Of a DNA stretch of 64,000 nucleotides, positions 45,745 through 52,581 are shown piece by piece. Origin of the DNA: Flavihumibacter soli (GTDB lineage Bacteria > Bacteroidota > Bacteroidia > Sphingobacteriales > Sphingobacteriaceae); contig NZ_JAAFZB010000093.1 of NCBI RefSeq assembly GCF_010692725.1, positions 248,001 to 312,000 on the forward strand, written 5' to 3'. The translations under genes were made by a program, and so were the position numbers. Positions within the stretch are counted from its first letter, which is position 1, and every line of letters starts with the position of its first letter. The notes under the pieces were generated by a model, which worked only from the letters and a program-made list of their open reading frames with translations, was not told where the DNA came from and made no database searches.

Positions 45745-46446
45745 ATGATGCACATATTTATAAGCAATGCTAAAATGATTGACCACAAACTCAACAATGT
45801 CGACTCGGAGGACATCGAGGATCTGCTTCTGAAAGTCGAAAAATCATTCGACATTAAATTTGCCGATTTCGAATTAGCGAACGTTACCACCTTCGGCGAG
45901 CTTTGCGACCATATTGCTAATAAAATAGAATTAGAAAACTTTGAAGACTGTACTACTCAACAAGCATTTTATAAACTTCGACAATCAATCTCTGTCTCGT
46001 TATATTTTAATGTAAGCGAACTGACCCCTGCGACGTCAGTAACCCACATTCTACCAAGGCCGAATAGAATTGCAAAAGTCAAAAAATTGGAAGAGCATCT
46101 AGGGTTCAAGCTTAATATTTTACGACCAAAGCATTCAATTAGCGGCACATTGATTCTAAGTTTGCTTGCTTCATTAGTTGCGCTTTTCTTCCAATGGAAA
46201 GTTGGTGTCTTAGGACTTGCAATTTCAATATTTGGGCTGTGGCTTGCAGGTAAAATGGGCAAGGAGACCGACTTAACAAACTTGGGTGAAATAGTTGAAA
46301 AAATGACTCGGGAGAATTATTTAAAATCGCGAAGCAATCCGAGGACATTTAATAAGAAAGAAGTTGAGAAAGTGTTAATGGACTTGTTCAGCCTCGAGTT
46401 TGACTTTGAGAAAGTAGAATTAACACGAGACGCTAAACTCTTCTGA
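45745..46446 (+). CDS. acyl-carrier-like membrane protein of unknown function
   Basis: A 233-residue protein. Residues 20-56 read DSEDIEDLLLKVEKSF, then DIKFADFELANVTTFGELCD, which aligns without gaps to helices II-IV of acyl carrier proteins, including the DS dipeptide where phosphopantetheine is attached (Ser21). But helix I is missing, only about 19 residues precede the motif, and the third residue of the DSL motif is Glu here. Two membrane helices follow at about 134-165, and the C-terminus (FNKKEVEKVLMDLFSLEFDF) resembles the carrier-like part again. No similar protein with known role is recalled. The alternative start at 45775 would shorten it by 10 residues. First gene of the plus-strand accessory run. 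Confidence 0.6.
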   Translation: MMHIFISNAKMIDHKLNNVDSEDIEDLLLKVEKSFDIKFADFELANVTTFGELCDHIANKIELENFEDCTTQQAFYKLRQSISVSLYFNVSELTPATSVTHILPRPNRIAKVKKLEEHLGFKLNILRPKHSISGTLILSLLASLVALFFQWKVGVLGLAISIFGLWLAGKMGKETDLTNLGEIVEKMTRENYLKSRSNPRTFNKKEVEKVLMDLFSLEFDFEKVELTRDAKLF

Positions 46447-46455
46447 AGAAGCACA

Positions 46456-46490
46456 GCTTGTAACACCATGTTTAAATTATGCCCTGGTGG
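46456..46490 (+). other. spacer motif A (cassette-like)
   Basis: GCTTGTAACACCATGTTTAA follows the upstream stop codon by 10 bases. It resembles the motifs behind two other genes of this run (47116 and 49691) in position and in the core ACnATGnTTTnnnnnTATG. See the finding on cassette-like spacers. Confidence 0.35.
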
Positions 46491-46599
46491 TAGTTCTTGT
46501 TCTGTTGTGCTTTTAATTTACTTTAGTGTTCTGACGACATAGAAGTGCTATTTATTTGTGCATAACTCAAACCTGTAAACTTTATACGCAAGCGTAAGC

Positions 46600-47103
46600 A
46601 TGACCACTGAATTCACTTATCCACCGGTTTCGGGACAATTCGAAGAAAAGCCATTCGACTTGAATACTGTTTGGAAGAGTTCTGAATGGTCTTGGGTGAA
46701 GTTTTCATCTGACATGGAAGAATGGTACGGCTCATTCCGTGGAACCGCTATAAAGGTTGCAACTGCCACTCAGTTAGGACTGGCAGCAGTGTTGACATCG
46801 GACTGCTTTTATATCATAAATCCATTTGACAGGGAAGTTGCTTTCTTTGATCCGCAAACCATGATTCAACAATTGGCCAGTGATTCAAACGGGTCTAAGT
46901 TCATTGTAGCAGATTGGTACACTCTCAAATATATCGAAGCTGATCTAATCTTTAAGGAAATACCGAGCCATATTGAATGCGATAATATTGAATTCGGCAA
47001 AGTTTTAGATAACAAGCTGCAACTCAATTTTGAGGAAATACCTGATTATCAAATTAGAAATGGCCTCTTGGATTTAAAGACCTGGGACTTGCAAATAATT
47101 TGA
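46600..47103 (+). CDS. hypothetical protein
   Basis: A 167-residue soluble protein with no signal peptide or membrane helix, rich in acidic and aromatic residues (FDLNTVWKSSEWSWVKFSSD, then NPFDREVAFFDPQ). No motif or family was recognised. Its size, acidity and isolated position are shared with many immunity or accessory proteins, but there is no toxin gene beside it, so that is only a guess. The gene has its own spacer on each side and looks AT-richer than the core genes. Confidence 0.55.
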   Translation: MTTEFTYPPVSGQFEEKPFDLNTVWKSSEWSWVKFSSDMEEWYGSFRGTAIKVATATQLGLAAVLTSDCFYIINPFDREVAFFDPQTMIQQLASDSNGSKFIVADWYTLKYIEADLIFKEIPSHIECDNIEFGKVLDNKLQLNFEEIPDYQIRNGLLDLKTWDLQII

Positions 47104-47115
47104 ATAGAAATTAAC

Positions 47116-47260
47116 TGCTTATAACATGGTCGTTGCAAAAATGGCGAGTAGATGGTTTGCGAAATTTTCTACATTTAATTAAGTTTTGTGCCGGGTGACA
47201 ACGAAGACTTTCCACCCGCCGTCTTCGCGAAGCCTTAACGTTTGTGTTAATTAAGCAAAC
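47116..47260 (+). other. spacer motif B with nested inverted repeats
   Basis: GCTTATAACATGGTCGTTGC begins 13 bases after the stop at 47103. Behind it GTTTGC (47155) pairs with GCAAAC (47255), TTAATTAA occurs at 47175 and 47247, and CGGGTG/CACCCG and CGAAGAC/GTCTTCG (47202 and 47221) form overlapping hairpins. The single strand could fold end to end, as attachment sites of integron cassettes do, but the conserved integron box sequences are not clear. Confidence 0.35.
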
Positions 47261-47316
47261 CAATTCAACAAAAACAAGTTGCCCTTTTAGAAATCAAATT
47301 TTAAGCAAATCGAAAT

Positions 47317-47748
47317 ATGATTAAACAAAAAATCTTTCTCGTAGGTGTCGTCTTTATAGTTTTGATAAGCTGCAAAACAAGTCAACTTAGACAGTCAGCC
47401 ACCCCAGAGGCTGGAATGATAAAGGTATCAATACTATATCCGAATGAAAAAGGGAAAACCTTCGACATGGACTATTATGAAAAAAATCATATGCCTATGA
47501 TGGCTGGATTTTTAGGTAAAAATCTAAAATTTTATGAAATTGATAAGGGAATAGCCGGGAGGACACCAAATGATGAAATTCCGTTTGTAGCCGTTGGTTA
47601 TTTCTACTGCTCAGATTTGACCGAGTACAATAAAGCAGTGGGACAAAACATAGACGCAATTCGCAATGACATAAAGAAGTATACAAATATTCAACCGACA
47701 ATTCAAATAAGTGAAATCAAGCAGGTAAAGCACAATATTGTAAAATAG
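47317..47748 (+). CDS. EthD-domain lipoprotein
   Basis: A 143-residue lipoprotein with leader ending VVFIVLISC (Cys19). The mature part has the EthD-type pattern IKVSILYPNEKGKTFDMDYY followed by EKNHMPMM: a ferredoxin-like dimeric alpha/beta barrel with the His of NHMPM at the usual place. EthD was found beside an ether-degrading P450 system, but most relatives have no known reaction; a lipoprotein version is unusual since EthD proteins are normally cytoplasmic. It stands alone in the accessory run. Confidence 0.75.
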   Translation: MIKQKIFLVGVVFIVLISCKTSQLRQSATPEAGMIKVSILYPNEKGKTFDMDYYEKNHMPMMAGFLGKNLKFYEIDKGIAGRTPNDEIPFVAVGYFYCSDLTEYNKAVGQNIDAIRNDIKKYTNIQPTIQISEIKQVKHNIVK

Positions 47749-47901
47749 AACAATAATTTAACTCGTTTCGCATGGATCCCCGATTGGAATTGGGATGCTA
47801 AAAATACCCGGTATCAAGTCTGGAAAGCGTTGGCCGTATGCCTCTGGACCATCAGGAAAGCACCTTACATAATAAAGAGATTTTACATATAATTGAACCT
47901 G

Positions 47902-49095
47902 ATGGCTCTAAGACTATTTACCTCAATTTTAATTCTACTGAGCACTTACAGTTTCGGACAAAGCCGGAAGGAACAGCTCGAAATTGCTAACTCCGCAAGT
48001 GCGGGGCTCACAGATTTTTATGAAGAAATTTCATTTACCGACCGGGCCGGTTACTTCATTATTCCTGTAACAATAGGTTCCCGGACATACGACTATATCT
48101 TTGACACAGGAGGTTATAATACCGCAACAACTGATATCCTGACTAAAAATCAACTGCCTGGATTAATGAAGGTTTCTGTTGGTAGTTCGAATCAAATTAA
48201 GTCTGAAATAAGCCTCAGCAAAATACCGCGGCTCAATGTGGGTAATGTCCCTTTTATCGACGTAGGGGTTTTCAATTTTGACTTTGATGCAGCCCCGATC
48301 ATTAAATGCTATACGAACGGCGGACTTCTTGGTAAAGGTGTTATTAAGCAGGCGGTTTGGCAGATTGATTATCAGAACAGGATCATACGGCTGGCCGACA
48401 AGGTAGAGAAAATGCCAAATCTTGAAAATTCGATCAAGCTCAATGTTGAGCTTGATAAGGTTTTCAACCCCTTTATTCAGGTGGAAATTGATGGCCGTAA
48501 ACAAAAGTTTATGTTAGACTTTGGTTTTGGCGGATTTATTTCGCTTACGGAAAAGACAGCTGGTGAATATAAGTTTGCAAATACAATCGAAACTACCGGT
48601 GAGGGAACTTCAGGTGCAAATGGAGTAATCAAAGAGACCATGTTTCTGTCAAAGTTGCAAACAGTGAATATTGGCGGACAAAGCTTCGATAACCAGGTGG
48701 CATTTTTTTCAAAGTCAAACAACTATAATCTGATCGGTTCGGAACTGGCTAAACATTTTATTGTAACACTAAATTTTAAAGAAAGGGAGTTAATATTAAC
48801 ACCTCTAAAACAAATTCCAGCTGAACCCTTCAAATCTTTCGGAGTTGATATGAACATGAATGAAAAGGAGATCTATGTAAGCAGGATTTACAAAGGGCTG
48901 AGTGCTGAAAAAATGGGTGTGCAGCTAAACGACAAAGTAATTAGTGTTAATGGCGTGCCTGTCGGCACACTGGATTTATGTGAAAGTTTTTTTAGGATAC
49001 GTAAAGTATTAAGCGAATCTGAGAGTTCAACTCTGGAACTTGAACGGGATAGGATTAAAAGGGTTTTTGACTTGCAAAAAACTGGAATAAGATAA
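47902..49095 (+). CDS. retropepsin-like aspartic protease with C-terminal PDZ domain
   Basis: A 397-residue exported protein (signal peptide about 1-20). Two aspartic-protease-like lobes are visible. The first has Asp68-Thr-Gly (YIFDTGG). The second aligned segment reads FMLDFGFGG with Asp206-Phe-Gly, where active enzymes have DTG or DSG. Residues about 315-395 form a PDZ domain (LSAEKMGVQLNDKVISVNG). This domain order is common in Bacteroidota clan AA proteins. If Phe for Thr in the second site abolishes catalysis it would be a pseudo-enzyme, or only one lobe works as in dimers of retropepsins. ATG at 47902 was chosen over TTG 47893. Confidence 0.82.
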   Translation: MALRLFTSILILLSTYSFGQSRKEQLEIANSASAGLTDFYEEISFTDRAGYFIIPVTIGSRTYDYIFDTGGYNTATTDILTKNQLPGLMKVSVGSSNQIKSEISLSKIPRLNVGNVPFIDVGVFNFDFDAAPIIKCYTNGGLLGKGVIKQAVWQIDYQNRIIRLADKVEKMPNLENSIKLNVELDKVFNPFIQVEIDGRKQKFMLDFGFGGFISLTEKTAGEYKFANTIETTGEGTSGANGVIKETMFLSKLQTVNIGGQSFDNQVAFFSKSNNYNLIGSELAKHFIVTLNFKERELILTPLKQIPAEPFKSFGVDMNMNEKEIYVSRIYKGLSAEKMGVQLNDKVISVNGVPVGTLDLCESFFRIRKVLSESESSTLELERDRIKRVFDLQKTGIR

Positions 49096-49141
49096 TGCAT
49101 TATTGATCTACGCTTGGTGTTATCTCCACATATCTTCAATC

Positions 49142-49684
49142 ATGAAGGATACGCAGACATTTAAGAGTGTAATGACAGCCTTAGAGACAGAAAGGGCTTA
49201 TTTGCGTAAACTAACATTGGAAGACGCAGAAAGCTTTTATAACCTGAATCATGACCCCGAGGTACTCAGGTTTACGGGAGACAAGCCGTTTGCCACAGTC
49301 GAAGACGCTAAAGGCTTCCTTTCAAACTACGACCAGTATGAAAAATACGGAGTCGGACGACTCGCTGTTATTGAAAAAAATAGTAGTAAATTCATAGGTT
49401 GGTGCGGATTAAAGTATAGTCCGGACCAAGATGAATACGATTTAGGGTTCAGGTTTTTCCAGGACTATTGGAATAAAGGCTTTGCGACGGAATCAGCAAA
49501 GAAATGCCTGGAATTTGGATTCAGTGACCTGAAACTTAAAAGGATTGTAGGACGGGCTATGAAAGAAAATATGGCTTCGATAAAGGTCCTTGAAAAGCTA
49601 GGGATGGCATTTAAAGAAATCTTTGACTTTGATGGCCGTGAAGGAGTAATCTACGAATTAACAAAAAATGATTACAAAAAGTGA
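49142..49684 (+). CDS. GNAT-family N-acetyltransferase (RimJ/RimL-like)
   Basis: A 180-residue cytoplasmic enzyme of the RimJ/RimL group. ALETERAYLRKLTLEDAES opens the fold, LGFRFFQDYWNKGFATES carries the acetyl-CoA-binding strand and helix, and GRAMKENMASIKVLEKLGM is the typical end of the motif A/B region. Members acetylate the N-termini of ribosomal proteins, tRNA-like drugs or small amines; the acceptor cannot be predicted. The ATG at 49142 was chosen over 49103, which would prepend residues not found in the family. Located in the accessory run. Confidence 0.85.
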   Translation: MKDTQTFKSVMTALETERAYLRKLTLEDAESFYNLNHDPEVLRFTGDKPFATVEDAKGFLSNYDQYEKYGVGRLAVIEKNSSKFIGWCGLKYSPDQDEYDLGFRFFQDYWNKGFATESAKKCLEFGFSDLKLKRIVGRAMKENMASIKVLEKLGMAFKEIFDFDGREGVIYELTKNDYKK

Positions 49685-49690
49685 GTGCGA

Positions 49691-49735
49691 GCCGCTGACG
49701 ATGGTTTGGCAATATGAGGTCGCGGGTACTTGTAT
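49691..49735 (+). other. spacer motif C (cassette-like)
   Basis: GCCGCTGACGATGGTTTGGC lies 7 bases after the stop at 49684, and ATATGAGG follows. It aligns with motif B over about 30 bases at roughly two thirds identity by eye. An inverted pair CCAGGC/GCCTGG (49743 and 49826) spans the rest of the spacer, which ends in CTAATTAAG as spacer B does in TTAATTAAG. Confidence 0.35.
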
Positions 49736-49767
49736 TAAACGCCCAGGCAATACCATTCTGATTTTTC

Positions 49768-49798
49768 TTGCCGTGCGAATGAAAGAGGCTTACATTTG
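49768..49798 (+). promoter_or_regulatory. promoter of the DUF2807 lipoprotein gene
   Basis: TTG (49768-49770), 20 bases, TACATTTG (49791-49798): a match to TTTG-N17-23-TAnnTTTG. Leader length would be about 75 bases. Confidence 0.65.
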
Positions 49799-49876
49799 TG
49801 CATTATTATTTGTTTGGGTTGCTAAGCCTGGCTAATTAAGTTCTTGGGCAGCTTTAGACCTAAAAAATCATTGACC

Positions 49877-50527
49877 ATGAAAGGAGCGACTTTACTGATC
49901 ATCGCCTTCACAATTTTAACGGCCTGCAAGAAAGACAGGATCACCGGTGAAGGAACTGTAGTTTCGCAAAGCCGTTCGGTGAGCGGATTTACCCAAGTTC
50001 ATACCGCCGGATCGACAAACGTATATATAACCCAAGGCGACCAGTTCAGCGTAGAGGTACGAGGTTATGAAAACCTGTTGCCTTACCTGGAAACCAAGGT
50101 AGTTGACAATGAACTTCGCATCGGTTTTCGCAAAACCAGCAGTGTGCAGAATGATAATACGGAAGTGCGGATCACCATGCCAGTCTTGAATGGCCTTAGA
50201 GCCGACGGCAGCGGCCACATGATTACCCGTGGTGACTTTAGTGGCAATGCTGCATTTACTGTCGACATCTCGGGCTCCTCCAATATTGAGATTGAAAAAG
50301 GTTCGGCGGAGCATTTTACAGGGCACATATCCGGCAGCGGCAACATCAAAGCCTTCGGCCTGTCGACAGTGCAAACCGACATCACAGTTGACGGCAGCGG
50401 CAACACAGAGATCAGCGTGTCACAGAAACTGAATGCTACGCTCTCCGGCAGCGGCAATGTCTACTACAAAGGCAACCCGACTGTGAACGCCCGTATCACC
50501 GGCAGCAGTCAGGTGATTGCACAATAA
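49877..50527 (+). CDS. head-GIN (DUF2807) lipoprotein
   Basis: A 216-residue lipoprotein (leader MKGATLLIIAFTILTAC, Cys17) of the DUF2807 auto-transporter adhesin, head-GIN type. VSGFTQVHTAGSTNVYITQG is the family opening. The rest is a short right-handed parallel beta-helix marked by repeated GSGN, ISGSSNIE and VDGSGN turns, with codons GGC AGC GGC repeated at each turn. The family is widespread in Bacteroidota and Proteobacteria without a settled function; binding at the outer membrane or to a surface is assumed. It is transcribed from the promoter at 49768-49798. Confidence 0.85.
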   Translation: MKGATLLIIAFTILTACKKDRITGEGTVVSQSRSVSGFTQVHTAGSTNVYITQGDQFSVEVRGYENLLPYLETKVVDNELRIGFRKTSSVQNDNTEVRITMPVLNGLRADGSGHMITRGDFSGNAAFTVDISGSSNIEIEKGSAEHFTGHISGSGNIKAFGLSTVQTDITVDGSGNTEISVSQKLNATLSGSGNVYYKGNPTVNARITGSSQVIAQ

Positions 50528-50584
50528 AATTATTCATTAAGTAATCCAACCTTTAGACTCAGCCCATGAATGAGCCCGGGTGCT

Positions 50585-50604
50585 ACATGCCGTTTCCGGC
50601 ATGT
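50585..50604 (+). terminator. hairpin after the DUF2807 gene
   Basis: ACATGCCG, TTTC, CGGCATGT form an 8-bp stem 58 bases after the stop codon. No T-run follows, so it may be a weak or factor-assisted terminator. Confidence 0.35.
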
Positions 50605-50751
50605 TCCTGGCATTCTGAAGCAGCATAATTATTTTTTCTCGATTTCCATTCGCGTGTTAAATCGGGGAATTCTTGTAGCTTAAACCGCTTTTAAGGCAGA
50701 ACGAACGGCCTGGACCAGAAAACTGTTTAAAGGTTCACATAGTATCAGATA

Positions 50752-52581
50752 ATGCGATTAAAATACCTTCTTATTTTTTTCTTTTCACTGCTTTATAGTA
50801 GTGATCCGACATTTTGCCAGACAGTTATTAAAGCTGCTGATTTTGGAGTAAAGCCAAACAGTAATGAGAATGCCGCGCCCGGTCTCCGAAAAGCCATTGA
50901 AGTTTGTAAAGCAAGTGGAAATGCGATCCTCGTTCTACCTGGCGGTCGCATAGATGTTTGGCCGGAAGGAGCAGAGCAGCGTGAATTGTACATATCAAAT
51001 TGCACTGAAGATGACACCTTATCTAAAGTTAAGAACATTGCCTTTTCATTTGAAAATTGCAAAAATGTAACACTGGACGGTCGCAATACCCTGGTAATGC
51101 TTCACGGTAAGATGCTTTCCTTCGCCCTTCTTAATAGTGTTAATATAAGGATAAGGAATATCAGCTTCGATTACGAACGTCCAACCATGTCGGAATTAAC
51201 GATCAGATCGGTATCGGATACTGTAATTGAAACGCAAATTCATCCTGATTCCAAATACGCTATAGAAGGCCGGCGCATTAATTTTTACGGCGAGAACTGG
51301 AAGATGCAATCGTACCATGCCATTCTTTTCGATCCCGCCAGGCAAATGATGCGTTACAGTGATTTTAAGCCATTTCTTACTGCCAAAGCTGTTGAGAATA
51401 ATCCCTTAAGTGTTCGGTTTGAAGGCAATTTTACTAACACGGGCTTTCGTGCCGGTGAAGTGCTCACGGTCAGGGATCCCTATCGGGATAATTGTGGAGG
51501 CCTTATTTCCCGCAGTAAGAATATTGAGCTTGAAAATGTGAAGATGCATTATATGCACGGTCTTGGCATAGTATCTCAATTCTCTGAGAATATTTCTTTT
51601 TGGAAGGTTGTTGTGGCTCCCCGTGAAAACAGCGGCCGGATCATTTCTTCGTTTGCTGATTGTTTCCATTTTTCAGGTTGCAAGGGATTGGTGAAAATAG
51701 ACAATTGCTTAACCTCCGGTTCACACGATGACGCGGTGAATGTACATGGCACCCACTTAAAGATGACCGCGCTTGATGAAACAAAAAAGATCAGGGTTCG
51801 CTTCATGCACCACCAAACCTACGGTTTTGAAGCATTTTTTGAGGGCGATAGCATTGCCTTTATCAACCCGCAAACACTATTGCCCCTGGGTAAAGCAATC
51901 GTGAAATCGGCAAGACTCATTAACAAGCGGGAGATGGAAATAGAAGTGGCCGGAACTATGCCATCTGCTGTTCAACCAGGTCTTTCTATTGAAAATCTTT
52001 CCTGGACACCCGAAGTTGTGATTCGAAACAGTCGTTTTGAACGAACCAACACACGCGGCATGCTTATTACCACACCTAGAAAAGTATTGATTGAGAATAA
52101 TGTTTTTTATCATACCGGGATGTTTCCAATCCTGATAGCCAATGATGCCTCAAGCTGGTTCGAATCAGGGGCTGTTCGGGATGTGACTATACGAAATAAT
52201 GTATTTGAAGGCTGTGGGTATAACAGTAAGAGCGGAGCCATTAAGATAGCGCCTGAAAATCATGAATTGGTTCCGGGAAATACGGTTCATCGAAACATCC
52301 GTATCATTGGTAATACTTTTAAAATGATTAGTAATGGATTGCTGGAAGCACGAAGTGTGGATAATCTGGTGTTTTCCAAAAATAAAATTAGGAATGTCAG
52401 TTTACAAGCAGAGAACATGAAGCTTGTCGTAGATCTGACAGCTTGCAAAAACGTAGTGATCGGTAAAAATCACTTTAATAGATCTGCATCACCGGTTATA
52501 AACACAGTAAAAATGTCAAAGGCGGATTTAGAGACAAACTTAGCGGTGAACATGCTTAACAGAAAACTGATCAATGAATAA
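50752..52581 (+). CDS. GH110 alpha-1,3-galactosidase
   Basis: A 609-residue exported enzyme (signal peptide to about residue 22) with a right-handed parallel beta-helix. DFGVKPNSNENAAPGLRKAI, GGRIDVWPEGAEQRELYISN and the long central part match the GH110 pattern. The catalytic region reads ADCFHFSGCKG then HDDAVNVHGTHL: Asp303, Asp326 and Asp327 have the 23/24-residue spacing I recall for the three catalytic aspartates (321, 344, 345) of characterised GH110 enzymes. GH110 enzymes release terminal alpha-1,3-galactose, many preferring the branched blood group B trisaccharide. It overlaps the GH95 gene by 8 bases, so the two are made together. Confidence 0.82.
   Translation: MRLKYLLIFFFSLLYSSDPTFCQTVIKAADFGVKPNSNENAAPGLRKAIEVCKASGNAILVLPGGRIDVWPEGAEQRELYISNCTEDDTLSKVKNIAFSFENCKNVTLDGRNTLVMLHGKMLSFALLNSVNIRIRNISFDYERPTMSELTIRSVSDTVIETQIHPDSKYAIEGRRINFYGENWKMQSYHAILFDPARQMMRYSDFKPFLTAKAVENNPLSVRFEGNFTNTGFRAGEVLTVRDPYRDNCGGLISRSKNIELENVKMHYMHGLGIVSQFSENISFWKVVVAPRENSGRIISSFADCFHFSGCKGLVKIDNCLTSGSHDDAVNVHGTHLKMTALDETKKIRVRFMHHQTYGFEAFFEGDSIAFINPQTLLPLGKAIVKSARLINKREMEIEVAGTMPSAVQPGLSIENLSWTPEVVIRNSRFERTNTRGMLITTPRKVLIENNVFYHTGMFPILIANDASSWFESGAVRDVTIRNNVFEGCGYNSKSGAIKIAPENHELVPGNTVHRNIRIIGNTFKMISNGLLEARSVDNLVFSKNKIRNVSLQAENMKLVVDLTACKNVVIGKNHFNRSASPVINTVKMSKADLETNLAVNMLNRKLINE

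Noticed and set aside
46600-47103. Toxin immunity gene
   Set aside because: Acidic small protein only; no toxin or secretion gene beside it.
47155-47260. Integron attC site
   Set aside because: Complementary ends and nested hairpins are present but the conserved GTTRRRY and RYYYAAC boxes are not clear and no integrase is visible; kept only as a hypothesis.
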